Of a stretch of 7,051 bases of DNA, positions 1 through 5,622 are shown piece after piece (the first letter of the stretch is position 1; each line of letters begins with the position of its first letter). The position numbers were made by a program, and so were the translations under genes. The notes beneath the pieces were generated by a model. It was not told the DNA's origin. It saw nothing but the letters and a program-made list of their open reading frames with translations, and did no database searches. Source of the stretch: Candidatus Scatoplasma merdavium (lineage in GTDB: Bacteria; Bacillota_I; Bacilli_A; RFN20; CAG-288); NCBI GenBank assembly GCA_017694135.1, contig JADING010000076.1:1-7051 (forward strand), written 5' to 3'.

Positions 1-21
1 CAGTATAACCTTAAATTCCAT
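1..21 (-). CDS. 5' end of an unidentified leftward gene (partial)
   Basis: Reading leftward, an ATG at 21-19 opens seven codons (M-E-F-K-V-I-L) before the window ends. It is preceded by a good ribosome binding site, GAGGA at 33-29, with a 7-base spacer. A perfect TATAAT on the same strand lies at 47-42. The combination of promoter, Shine-Dalgarno and ATG at proper distances makes a real gene start likely. Seven residues are too few to name a product. In some Bacilli the gene divergent from hit is an ABC transporter ATPase gene (ecsA), but nothing here tests that. Confidence 0.6.
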
Positions 22-41
22 TTTTTAGTCCTCGTGAAAAT

Positions 42-71
42 ATTATATACACACAGCAAGTTCTACGTCAT
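42..71 (-). promoter_or_regulatory. Putative sigma-A promoter of the left-edge gene
   Basis: On the minus strand a perfect TATAAT lies at 47-42. With an 18-base spacer, ATGACG (71-66) matches four of six bases of TTGACA. Transcription would begin near 35, just ahead of the GAGGA site at 33-29. The -10 box directly adjoins the -35 box of the opposing HIT promoter (48-53). Confidence 0.45.
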
Positions 72-76
72 ATAAT
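48..76 (+). promoter_or_regulatory. Putative sigma-A promoter of the HIT gene
   Basis: A perfect TATAAT lies at 71-76. TACACA at 48-53 is a four-of-six -35 match at the ideal 17-base spacing. Predicted initiation is near 83, giving a very short leader that still contains the AGAGG ribosome binding site (85-89) eight bases before the ATG at 98. The weak -35 means the call rests mainly on the -10 box and its position. Confidence 0.55.
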
Positions 77-97
77 TAAACTATAGAGGTATAAATA

Positions 98-520
98 ATG
101 AACAAAGAAGAAAACTGCGTATTTTGTAACATTGCCGAAGGAAAAATTCCTTCCGCTAAAGTCTACGAAGATGATAAAATACTAGCCTTTTTAGATGTAT
201 CTCCAACTTCAAAAGGTCATACTTTAGTTATCACTAAAGAACATTTTGCTAACTTTTTAATGGTTCCAAAAGACCTTCTAGCTCAAGCTTTTGATGTCGC
301 TCAAAAGATTGGTCAAGCTATGGTTGCTAACTTGGGAGCTAAAGGCATTAACATATTGACAAACGTCAATGAAATTGCTGGGCAAAGCGTCATGCATTTC
401 CACATCCACGTCATTCCCCGCTACGATGAAAGCGATGGCTTATCAATCTCGTTTAAACCGGCTGAAATAAGCAAATACAACCCTCCAGCCATCGCATCTG
501 AAATTAAAAAAGGACTTTAA
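98..520 (+). CDS. HIT family nucleotide-binding hydrolase (Hint-like)
   Basis: This 140-residue cytoplasmic protein belongs to the histidine triad family, whose Hint branch hydrolyses nucleoside phosphoramidates and related AMP-linked substrates. The signature is H100-F-H102-I-H104 followed by V-I-P-R; H102 is the expected nucleophile. C7-x-x-C10 near the N-terminus, with H49 and H100, matches the zinc site of Bacillus-type HIT proteins. The G-H-T-L-V-I segment (40-45) and G-Q-S-V (95-98) are also typical, and the length is normal for the family. The ATG at 98 has AGAGG upstream and its own promoter. The gene is monocistronic, and its last four bases overlap the end of the opposing ung gene. 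The physiological substrate in bacteria is generally unknown, so no gene symbol is given. Confidence 0.95.
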   Translation: MNKEENCVFCNIAEGKIPSAKVYEDDKILAFLDVSPTSKGHTLVITKEHFANFLMVPKDLLAQAFDVAQKIGQAMVANLGAKGINILTNVNEIAGQSVMHFHIHVIPRYDESDGLSISFKPAEISKYNPPAIASEIKKGL

Positions 521-1170
521 TCTAGCTGCCAATCTATCTTTTCTCTATCGATATTTATTAACTCCTCATTCGCTTTAGAAAATGGATGAGAATTAAAAAA
601 ACCACGGTAGGCTGAAAGAGGTGAGGGGTGGTTAGAGACAATAACTCTGTGCTTTGTTTTATCTATCAAAGGCTCAATTCGTTGAGCCTTTTTTCCCCAC
701 AAAAGAAAAACGCAGCCAGGAGAATTCTCGCTGATAAAGCAAATAATGTCCTTAAAAAGAACCTCATATTCTTTGTAATTGCAAGAAAGAGCTTGCCCTT
801 CTTTAACGGTCAAAACGGAATTTATTAAAAGCACACCCTGTTCTGCCCACTTTGATAAATCTCCGCTTTTAGGATAAGGGTAATTCAAATCAGACGTATA
901 TTCTTTGAAAATATTTTGCAGCGACTTAGGTAGTTTGTTAGATTGACTGGAAAAAGCTAGACCATCAGCCTGGCCTTTTTCATGGTAAGGATCTTGGCCG
1001 ACGACAACGGCTTTAAGTTTATCAATCTCGCAGAGTCTAAAGGCTCTTAAAACATCTTTCTTAGGTGGAAAAACTACCCCAGAGCGGTAATCTAGCAGGA
1101 CTTTCTTAATCAGTTCTCTAATTTCGCGCTTGTGAATCTCTTCGAAGAAAAAAGAAAACCAATTAGGCAT
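517..1170 (-). CDS. ung: Uracil-DNA glycosylase, family 1
   Basis: The 217-residue enzyme removes uracil from DNA in the first step of base excision repair. The water-activating motif G-Q-D-P-Y-H is at 58-63 (catalytic D60). The uracil-stacking F is in L-A-F-S-S (71-75), the uracil-binding N117 is in L-L-I-N-S-V-L-T-V, and the DNA-intercalation loop H-P-S-P-L-S-A is at 181-187 with catalytic H181. L-L-W-G-K-K-A-Q (156-163) is also conserved. Length is normal. GTG and TTG codons lie in frame just upstream (1176, 1173), but ATG at 1170 is preferred because GGAGG (1180-1176) ends five bases before it. The start overlaps the stop of the upstream membrane-protein gene by eight bases, so the two are probably translationally coupled and cotranscribed. 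The antisense strand carries a strong hairpin terminator for the HIT gene. Confidence 0.97.
   Translation of the reverse strand: MPNWFSFFFEEIHKREIRELIKKVLLDYRSGVVFPPKKDVLRAFRLCEIDKLKAVVVGQDPYHEKGQADGLAFSSQSNKLPKSLQNIFKEYTSDLNYPYPKSGDLSKWAEQGVLLINSVLTVKEGQALSCNYKEYEVLFKDIICFISENSPGCVFLLWGKKAQRIEPLIDKTKHRVIVSNHPSPLSAYRGFFNSHPFSKANEELINIDREKIDWQLD
668..694 (+). terminator. Rho-independent terminator of the HIT gene, embedded in ung
   Basis: A perfect 10-bp inverted repeat (668-677 with 682-691) closes a TTCG tetraloop (678-681). On the plus strand the run of six T at 689-694 covers the end of the stem and the bases just after it. This is a textbook intrinsic terminator for rightward transcripts, about 150 nt beyond the HIT stop codon. 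It sits inside the coding sequence of ung, spanning codons 161-168 next to the conserved L-L-W-G-K-K-A-Q segment. In the leftward direction the hairpin is followed only by TTTGAT-like sequence, so it should terminate ung transcripts poorly. I see no better terminator between 520 and 668. Confidence 0.7.
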
Positions 1171-2815
1171 CAACACCTCCGATAACTTCGAAAGGTCGAG
1201 CAGATAAGGATTGTTTCAAAAGCTTATCTTCTTTTTCCATCTCCTCAAAGTGGAAGCGTTTAGCAATATTGTTGATTTCTGTATCGATATCCAATTCGTC
1301 TAACGAGAATGGTTCAAGTTCATTTAACATCTCGTAAGTATCGTATCCGTAACGAGCAACTATGGCGGTTTTATCGACAAAATCAGCGTTAATAACATCA
1401 GATATATCTTCTTTTTCATCGACAAACATCTTTCCGTTTTTAACTAAATAGCAATAGCCGTCTTCATCAAAATCAATCATGTCATCAAGAGTAATATTCG
1501 GCTTTTTATTGCTGGCTTTTGATAGTCTAGCAATCGAAGAGAGATTAACATAGTCGAGATTCAAGCTCGGCATCTCTTCTTGCTCAGGGCGCAAGTAAGA
1601 AACATCTATCTTCTCATATTCGTAATCTTTAGTCTCATCAATCGAAGGTATATCAGAAATGGTAACGTTCTTATTCCCCGATAAATCTTCGGCAAAATCT
1701 TCAATAATAAGCGGTTTTCTAGCCTTAGAAGGATACATAACTTCAAAGGAGCTAATTGCCATACCAGCAGGGTATACCCCTTCAGATATATCATCGATAT
1801 ATTCGGCGCGGTTATTCAAATACTCTTCGTTTCCCTTTGAAGAAGAAACAATATTAGCAATTGACGATATATCGGCTTCCGATACTTCTTTTAACGAAGC
1901 GTCACCGATAAGTTCACCAGCTTTTAAAGATAAACCTTGAGAATTAACGAGTTTTTTATAATGGACCTTTTTGCGCCTAGCGCGGATCATTTTCATAATT
2001 AGATGCATACAAGCTAAAACTAAGAACCACACAAAGCTCGCCGCAACAAAATACGATACCCCTTCTACGATATATCCAATAGTCCATGCGCTCCCTTCAA
2101 ACAAACTGGTGAAATAAAAGGGCGAATATAAATGCGAGAAAAACTCGCTTAAATTGACATTTAGTTCAATAAACCAAGATTGAGTAAACAGAAAACTAAA
2201 AGCTTCGTAAAGTTCTAAAGAAGCGGTTAAATACATCAAGCGGAAGAAAATAAAAACGGTAAGAGCTAAAAAGAAAACGACGCTTATAACTATGCGTACT
2301 ATCGGACGGTATTTGATATCAGAAAGGACGATCTTATCCTCTTCGCTGCTCGAATAAATCAACTCTGGTCCCAAGTGAACGTAAGGTATCTTATTGTTAG
2401 CGAAATTGACGTTGTTTGGATCGTAGGCAGAAAACTCTTTCTTAGTATCCACTTCATCGTTTAGTTTTTCTTTTTCGCTTTTAATCTGCTCGCTCTTTTT
2501 AGTTCTAAAATAACGCCTAAGCAAATAAACAGAGGTAAACAGCGCATTTAAAACCAAAGCTAAAACAATAAAGCCCAAACCTAAAACAGCAATACAACGA
2601 AAGTTCTCCGCTAAATAAGGATCCTGCGGCAAGCTAACAACTTTCCCTAAACTGCTATCAAAAACAGTGATGAAAAAATCATCAAGCTTAGCGTAAATAT
2701 CCGCTAAAGCAGCGTAATTAGATACAGCAAAATTTCTAATTGGGTCATAGCAATACAAAAAGCACACCGCGGCAGTTAGGATAAACAAGACGATAGTGAA
2801 AATGGCCCGTTTCAT
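1163..2815 (-). CDS. Unrecognised four-helix membrane protein with acidic cytoplasmic tail
   Basis: I do not recognise this 550-residue protein. It has hydrophobic segments at about 4-23, 74-98, 172-197 and 251-276. Basic residues flank the predicted inside faces (K2-R3, R100-R101, R278-K283), giving an N-in, C-in topology with two outside loops (about 24-73 and 198-250). The second outside loop is aromatic-rich. Residues 99-171 form a charged cytoplasmic linker. Residues 277-550 form a long, strongly acidic soluble domain with no catalytic motif that I can identify. A short D-E-D-G-Y-C-Y-L-V-K-N-G-K segment (450-462) looks like a small beta unit. The first helix could be an uncleaved signal anchor. 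The ATG at 2815 has AAGGA at 2824-2820. ung follows with an eight-base overlap, so the two form an operon, but a functional link to DNA repair is not implied. A cell-envelope or division-associated scaffold is one guess only. Confidence 0.88.
   Translation of the reverse strand: MKRAIFTIVLFILTAAVCFLYCYDPIRNFAVSNYAALADIYAKLDDFFITVFDSSLGKVVSLPQDPYLAENFRCIAVLGLGFIVLALVLNALFTSVYLLRRYFRTKKSEQIKSEKEKLNDEVDTKKEFSAYDPNNVNFANNKIPYVHLGPELIYSSSEEDKIVLSDIKYRPIVRIVISVVFFLALTVFIFFRLMYLTASLELYEAFSFLFTQSWFIELNVNLSEFFSHLYSPFYFTSLFEGSAWTIGYIVEGVSYFVAASFVWFLVLACMHLIMKMIRARRKKVHYKKLVNSQGLSLKAGELIGDASLKEVSEADISSIANIVSSSKGNEEYLNNRAEYIDDISEGVYPAGMAISSFEVMYPSKARKPLIIEDFAEDLSGNKNVTISDIPSIDETKDYEYEKIDVSYLRPEQEEMPSLNLDYVNLSSIARLSKASNKKPNITLDDMIDFDEDGYCYLVKNGKMFVDEKEDISDVINADFVDKTAIVARYGYDTYEMLNELEPFSLDELDIDTEINNIAKRFHFEEMEKEDKLLKQSLSARPFEVIGGVDA
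1176..1180 (-). promoter_or_regulatory. Ribosome binding site of ung, inside the upstream gene
   Basis: Reading leftward, GGAGG (1180-1176) lies in the last codons of the upstream membrane-protein gene, five bases before ATG 1170. It decides the start: GTG at 1176 overlaps the site itself, and TTG at 1173 is only two bases from it. The placement suggests that ribosomes finishing the upstream gene reinitiate on ung. Confidence 0.8.
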
Positions 2816-2830
2816 AATTTCCTTAGGTTT

Positions 2831-2839
2831 ATTTTATCA
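2831..2839 (-). promoter_or_regulatory. Possible extended -10 promoter of the membrane protein-ung operon
   Basis: On the minus strand TGATAAAAT (2839-2831) fits an extended -10 element (TGn plus TAAAAT, five of six matches). No clear -35 is visible, only a T-rich stretch at roughly the right distance. Initiation would fall near 2824, directly at the AAGGA site (2824-2820), leaving almost no leader. Readthrough from the upstream gene is the alternative source of transcription. Confidence 0.35.
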
Positions 2840-2854
2840 CCAAGAGAGCTTTTT

Positions 2855-2882
2855 AAAAACACATTAAACTCATAGAGTTTAA
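2855..2882 (-). terminator. Weak hairpin terminator after the 282-residue gene
   Basis: A perfect 8-bp inverted repeat, TTAAACTC at 2864-2871 with GAGTTTAA at 2875-2882, has a three-base loop. On the minus strand it is followed after four bases by five T residues (2859-2855). It begins four bases after the stop codon of the leftward gene ending at 2886. Only two of eight pairs are G-C, so termination may be partial and transcription could continue into the membrane protein-ung pair. Confidence 0.45.
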
Positions 2883-2885
2883 ATT

Positions 2886-3734
2886 CTAGTCTAAAGGAGT
2901 TTTGGAAAGGTGATTAATCGCGTTGAAATCCTCGCTAGTTGAAGCGTGATAATCTTCCAAAGATATAGCGTTTTTCTTGCTAGAAGGTATGCTGTCTTTA
3001 GTCTTATAAATGTCGAAAAACTCGTAAAAAGAATTGTCAATAACCGCACACGGGCACTTTAAAATCGTGGCAAAGAGGCTGATCGGAAGAGAATAAGGAG
3101 AAGCTTGAATGAGCAAAACATCGCAAGAGTAAGAAAGCAAGGCCATCTTAATTGCATCGATTCCCTCGTAACAATTAGATTTATCTGTATCGCAAAGCAG
3201 TTGATCCACATCTAGGCATTTAAGCTTAAATTCACTTCCTCCTCTGCTAGATTTATCGGCGTATTTTTTCGCGTATTGAATCTCTACCAAAGAAGCGTGA
3301 GAGCATAGTATCAATATTCTTTTGTTTGAAAACTTGTGGAAAATCAAGCTTAAAAACTGTTGTATAACCGTATTTGATACAAAGTTAAGTCCCTCGTGCT
3401 CTTTTAAAAAACGAGTGTGCTTTGTCTTAGAATCAAGAGATATTAAATCTGCCTCATCTACCGCTTTTAAATAATCTTTCAAAAGGTAAGTAGAAGAACT
3501 TTCTGAAATCCCGCTGTTAGAATTGCTTAAGTAAGTTTCAATTAATTTCGAGGTTTCTCTTTTCTTGCTCTGGAGAATTTCCAAGGTTAAATTATCTAAA
3601 TAAAGAAAACGGAAATTTTCTTTTTCTAGCAATCTTAATACGGCTTTTTCACTTTCAGAATCACTTAAAAAGTTTCTCTCTTTTGCTATCCCTTTTCTTT
3701 TAAATAGGTCTTTTAATTTAGAAAGTAGTTTCAC
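2886..3734 (-). CDS. Unrecognised cytoplasmic protein, possible partial GT-B-like fold
   Basis: This 282-residue protein has no transmembrane segment and is not one I can name. The N-terminus (1-15) is a short basic amphipathic helix (K/L-rich, ending K-R-K-G) that could contact membrane or nucleic acid. Residues 20-135 are charged and helical. From 138 on, strand-helix alternation appears: R-I-L-I-L-C-S (139-145), C-D-V-L-L-I-Q-A-S-P-Y-S-L-P (204-217) and C-P-C-A-V-I-D-N-S (227-235). The last two resemble the region of GT4 glycosyltransferase N-terminal domains that ends in a short strand after a P-Y-S-L-P-like turn, but no donor-binding C-terminal domain follows. That similarity is weak inference. 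Seven cysteines lie in 144-229. The first usable start is GTG at 3734, with no Shine-Dalgarno and a perfect -10 box six bases upstream, suggesting a leaderless transcript. The stop is TAG. Confidence 0.82.
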   Translation of the reverse strand: MKLLSKLKDLFKRKGIAKERNFLSDSESEKAVLRLLEKENFRFLYLDNLTLEILQSKKRETSKLIETYLSNSNSGISESSSTYLLKDYLKAVDEADLISLDSKTKHTRFLKEHEGLNFVSNTVIQQFLSLIFHKFSNKRILILCSHASLVEIQYAKKYADKSSRGGSEFKLKCLDVDQLLCDTDKSNCYEGIDAIKMALLSYSCDVLLIQASPYSLPISLFATILKCPCAVIDNSFYEFFDIYKTKDSIPSSKKNAISLEDYHASTSEDFNAINHLSKTPLD

Positions 3735-3740
3735 GCCAAT

Positions 3741-3769
3741 ATTATAGACGATAAACAGTGGTGTTTAAA
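3741..3769 (-). promoter_or_regulatory. Sigma-A-type promoter of the leftward 282-residue gene
   Basis: On the minus strand TTTAAA (3769-3764, four of six to TTGACA) and a perfect TATAAT (3746-3741) are separated by the ideal 17 bases. Six bases (3740-3735) separate the -10 box from the GTG start codon at 3734. Predicted initiation therefore coincides with the first base of the start codon. Confidence 0.6.
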
Positions 3770-3783
3770 ACTTCACTTTGTTG

Positions 3784-3789
3784 TAAAAT
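3784..3789 (+). promoter_or_regulatory. Possible -10 box of the HAD-thioesterase operon
   Basis: TAAAAT at 3784-3789 (five of six matches) precedes the HAD gene. No convincing -35 is found at 16-18 bases upstream. Initiation near 3796 would leave a leader of about 14 bases containing TAAGGA (3798-3803), six bases before ATG 3810. It lies in the same 75-base gap as the better leftward promoter. Confidence 0.35.
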
Positions 3790-3809
3790 CTATTAAGTAA
3801 GGACTCGAA

Positions 3810-4508
3810 ATGTTTAAATTAAAATACGTCTTCTTCGATTGCTGGGACACTGTTATCCAACTTAAAGAAAAGTTCCCTCATTCCGCTATTAAAGCCATTT
3901 ACGATCACGTGATAAACAAAGAAAACATCTTTTATGATGAAATGATTAAAGAAGATGAAGATTTTTTAAAATACTACTTTGACAACGCAACTTTCGATGT
4001 CAATCAGGAAGCCTTGATTGCTTATATGTGCGAGTTACACAACCTTAAGTTAGATATTTCTTACAAAGAAGCGAGCTATCTTTCTTCTATGGCTTTTGAA
4101 GCTCCTTTAATTCCCGGAGTCAAAAAGTTCCTCGCCTTTTTAAAAGAAAACAATATAGGTTGTTCGATTCTTTCCAATTCGATTCAAGCTCCCGAACACA
4201 CTGTTGAGCTTGTCGCCCGCAATTTTGAGAAGATTCCTTTTGACTACATCCTCTCTTCTTCTTATTACGCGGTTAGAAAACCTGATCCAAGATTCTACAA
4301 TCTCCTTGCTAATAAGGTCGGCGTAGATTTAGCTAACGTCGCTTTTATCGGAGATTCAATATCAAGCGATATAGCTGGTGCCAATGCAGCCAACGTTGGT
4401 TTCTGCGGATACTTTAATTGGAAAAACAAACCTGGAAACAAAAAGTACCATTACTACGAATTCAAATCATACGATGAATTAGAAACGGAGCTAAAGAAAT
4501 ATTTATGA
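3810..4508 (+). CDS. HAD superfamily hydrolase with altered motif I
   Basis: The 232-residue protein has the order of motifs of the haloacid dehalogenase superfamily with a helical type-I cap (about 15-95). Motif I is F-F-D10-C-W-D-T-V-I. Motif II is I-L-S122-N-S, motif III is V-R-K157-P-D-P, and motif IV is F-I-G-D182-S-I-S-S-D187. Most HAD phosphatases read D-x-D-x-T in motif I. Here the residue two after the nucleophile D10 is W12, and an Asp sits one place later (D13). Haloalkanoic acid dehalogenases also lack that second Asp, so phosphatase activity should not be assumed; the substrate cannot be predicted. The ATG at 3810 has TAAGGA six bases upstream. The TGA stop overlaps the ATG of the thioesterase gene (ATGA), indicating translational coupling. 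It is the first gene of a three-gene operon. Confidence 0.9.
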   Translation: MFKLKYVFFDCWDTVIQLKEKFPHSAIKAIYDHVINKENIFYDEMIKEDEDFLKYYFDNATFDVNQEALIAYMCELHNLKLDISYKEASYLSSMAFEAPLIPGVKKFLAFLKENNIGCSILSNSIQAPEHTVELVARNFEKIPFDYILSSSYYAVRKPDPRFYNLLANKVGVDLANVAFIGDSISSDIAGANAANVGFCGYFNWKNKPGNKKYHYYEFKSYDELETELKKYL

Positions 4509-5257
4509 AATCAATAATCTACGAAAAAGAGGTCCTCTTTACTTACTCAGACTGCGACGCCAATGATAATCTCACTCCTAAATCAATTCTGCAGGCTTGC
4601 CAAGATGCTGCTGGCGAACACGCTGATATTATGCATATCGGATACGAGGAGCTCTTAGCCAAGCGTCTGATTTGGGTAATTGACCGTACGCGCTTCCATA
4701 TTGAAAAAGCGTTTAATCCTTTTGAACCACTGGTTTTAAAAACTTGGCCTTTGCGTTCAAAAACCATTGAATTCAACCGCGAATACGTATTTGAAAATAC
4801 AGCGGGACAAAGAGTTATCACCGCGACGAGCAAATGGTGTATCGTCAACATCGATACCAGGCGCTTAGTAAGAATGCGCGATATTCAAATGCCCCAAGAA
4901 GGATATATCGAAGACTACGCTATCGAAGAAGATCCTTACAAGATGATCGTCCCGTTTGATCACGATGATCTTAAACCTGTTTACGATATTCCAATCCGCT
5001 TTTCCGAACTCGATCACAACGGCCATATGAACAATACTAATTACGCTTGCCTGGCCGCGGATTCTATTCCCAACATTTCTTCTAAGCGCATCGTCGATAT
5101 GCAGCTTAACTTTATGAAAGAGTGCCAACAATCAGACAGATTAGAAACTTACGTAAACAAGATTGGTGAAAACGAGTATTCTGTTATCGGTCTTAAAAAC
5201 AAAAAAGACGTCTCATTTATGGCAGATATAATTTTAGAGGATATTAAAAAATGTTAA
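4505..5257 (+). CDS. Acyl-ACP thioesterase (FatA/FatB-like, double hotdog)
   Basis: The 250-residue cytoplasmic enzyme matches the acyl-ACP thioesterase family, which releases free fatty acids from acyl carrier protein. It has two hotdog domains, about 4-130 and 155-248. The N-terminal one contains the long helix region with A-A-G-E-H-A (35-40) and the L-I-W-V-I-D-R-T-R-F strand (55-64). The C-terminal one carries the active-site segment E-L-D170-H-N172-G-H174-M-N-N-T-N-Y, equivalent to the Asp/Asn/His set of plant Fat enzymes. It is followed by F-M-K-E206-C207, matching their conserved E-C pair. Length is typical of bacterial members. There is no strong ribosome binding site (GGAG at 4487-4490 is 14 bases away), so translation probably depends on coupling to the HAD gene through the ATGA overlap. 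Chain-length preference cannot be read from the sequence. Confidence 0.93.
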   Translation: MKSIIYEKEVLFTYSDCDANDNLTPKSILQACQDAAGEHADIMHIGYEELLAKRLIWVIDRTRFHIEKAFNPFEPLVLKTWPLRSKTIEFNREYVFENTAGQRVITATSKWCIVNIDTRRLVRMRDIQMPQEGYIEDYAIEEDPYKMIVPFDHDDLKPVYDIPIRFSELDHNGHMNNTNYACLAADSIPNISSKRIVDMQLNFMKECQQSDRLETYVNKIGENEYSVIGLKNKKDVSFMADIILEDIKKC

Positions 5258-5622
5258 ATAAAGTAATTTCTTTCTTCAAACCAAAGTGTGAGCACGACTT
5301 TGTTAGTCGTATCAAAGCTATTCCAGCAGGTGACATTGTCGAAATCTCTTTAGAATTCGTCTTAATGGTAATCCTCTTAGTTTGCGACATCAATTTCATA
5401 TACAACTTATCTAATGGAATCACTTTTTTTGGTGATGGTTGGCACAGCTATGAAATAGGTTTAACTATCTTTTTAGCTGTCCTTGTTCTCATCCTTCTCT
5501 TCTGCTTAATCAAACAGATTTTCTATACAGACTACATAACTAAAAAAGAAAATACTGTGGAAAAAACCGTCCAAAACGGACGCGTTATCGAAAGAGAAAA
5601 GCACGATAACAAAGAAAACTAA
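5251..5622 (+). CDS. Unrecognised small two-helix membrane protein
   Basis: I do not recognise this 123-residue protein. Two clear hydrophobic helices lie at about 32-52 and 70-91, joined by a short loop containing F-F-G-D-G-W-H (59-65). The N-terminal 30 residues include K-P-K-C-E-H-D-F (10-17), a basic stretch with a single C-x-H unit. The C-terminal 30 residues are highly charged (K/E/R/N). Both ends should face the cytoplasm. The ATG overlaps the thioesterase stop by seven bases, and GAGGA at 5237-5241 lies nine bases upstream, so it is translated within the same operon. The stop codon directly abuts the stop of the opposing TrmH-family gene. The 3' part of the gene contains that gene's putative terminator on the other strand. 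A role at the membrane linked to the thioesterase is possible but unsupported by motif. Confidence 0.85.
   Translation: MLNKVISFFKPKCEHDFVSRIKAIPAGDIVEISLEFVLMVILLVCDINFIYNLSNGITFFGDGWHSYEIGLTIFLAVLVLILLFCLIKQIFYTDYITKKENTVEKTVQNGRVIEREKHDNKEN
5561..5582 (-). terminator. Putative terminator of the TrmH-family gene, embedded in the opposing gene
   Basis: Reading leftward, CGTCC (5582-5578) and GGACG (5572-5568) pair across a five-base loop. They are followed by G and six T residues (5566-5561). Four of five pairs are G-C. It lies 40 bases beyond the TrmH-family stop codon, inside codons 104-111 of the small membrane protein. A second inverted repeat just before it (GTTATCG at 5584-5590 with CGATAAC at 5604-5610) may add to or compete with the structure. 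The short stem keeps confidence moderate. Confidence 0.5.

Noticed and set aside
598..645. AACCAC/GTGGTT inverted repeat within ung as a HIT terminator
   Set aside because: The arms are far apart, no T-run follows on either strand, and the sequence is explained by the conserved H-P-S-P-L-S-A-Y-R-G coding segment.
628..828. 66-codon open frame on the plus strand inside ung
   Set aside because: It is antisense to well-conserved ung motifs and has no ribosome binding site or recognisable protein features.
1659..1940. 93-codon plus-strand frame opposite the 550-residue membrane protein, and a 62-codon minus frame at 1606-1794
   Set aside because: Both lie inside a long coherent gene, have low-complexity serine or leucine-rich composition and lack start signals; they are out-of-frame shadows.
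4543..5131. Two minus-strand frames (4543-4851 and 4865-5131) opposite the thioesterase gene
   Set aside because: The plus strand encodes a clear acyl-ACP thioesterase throughout; the opposing frames show no family features or initiation sites.
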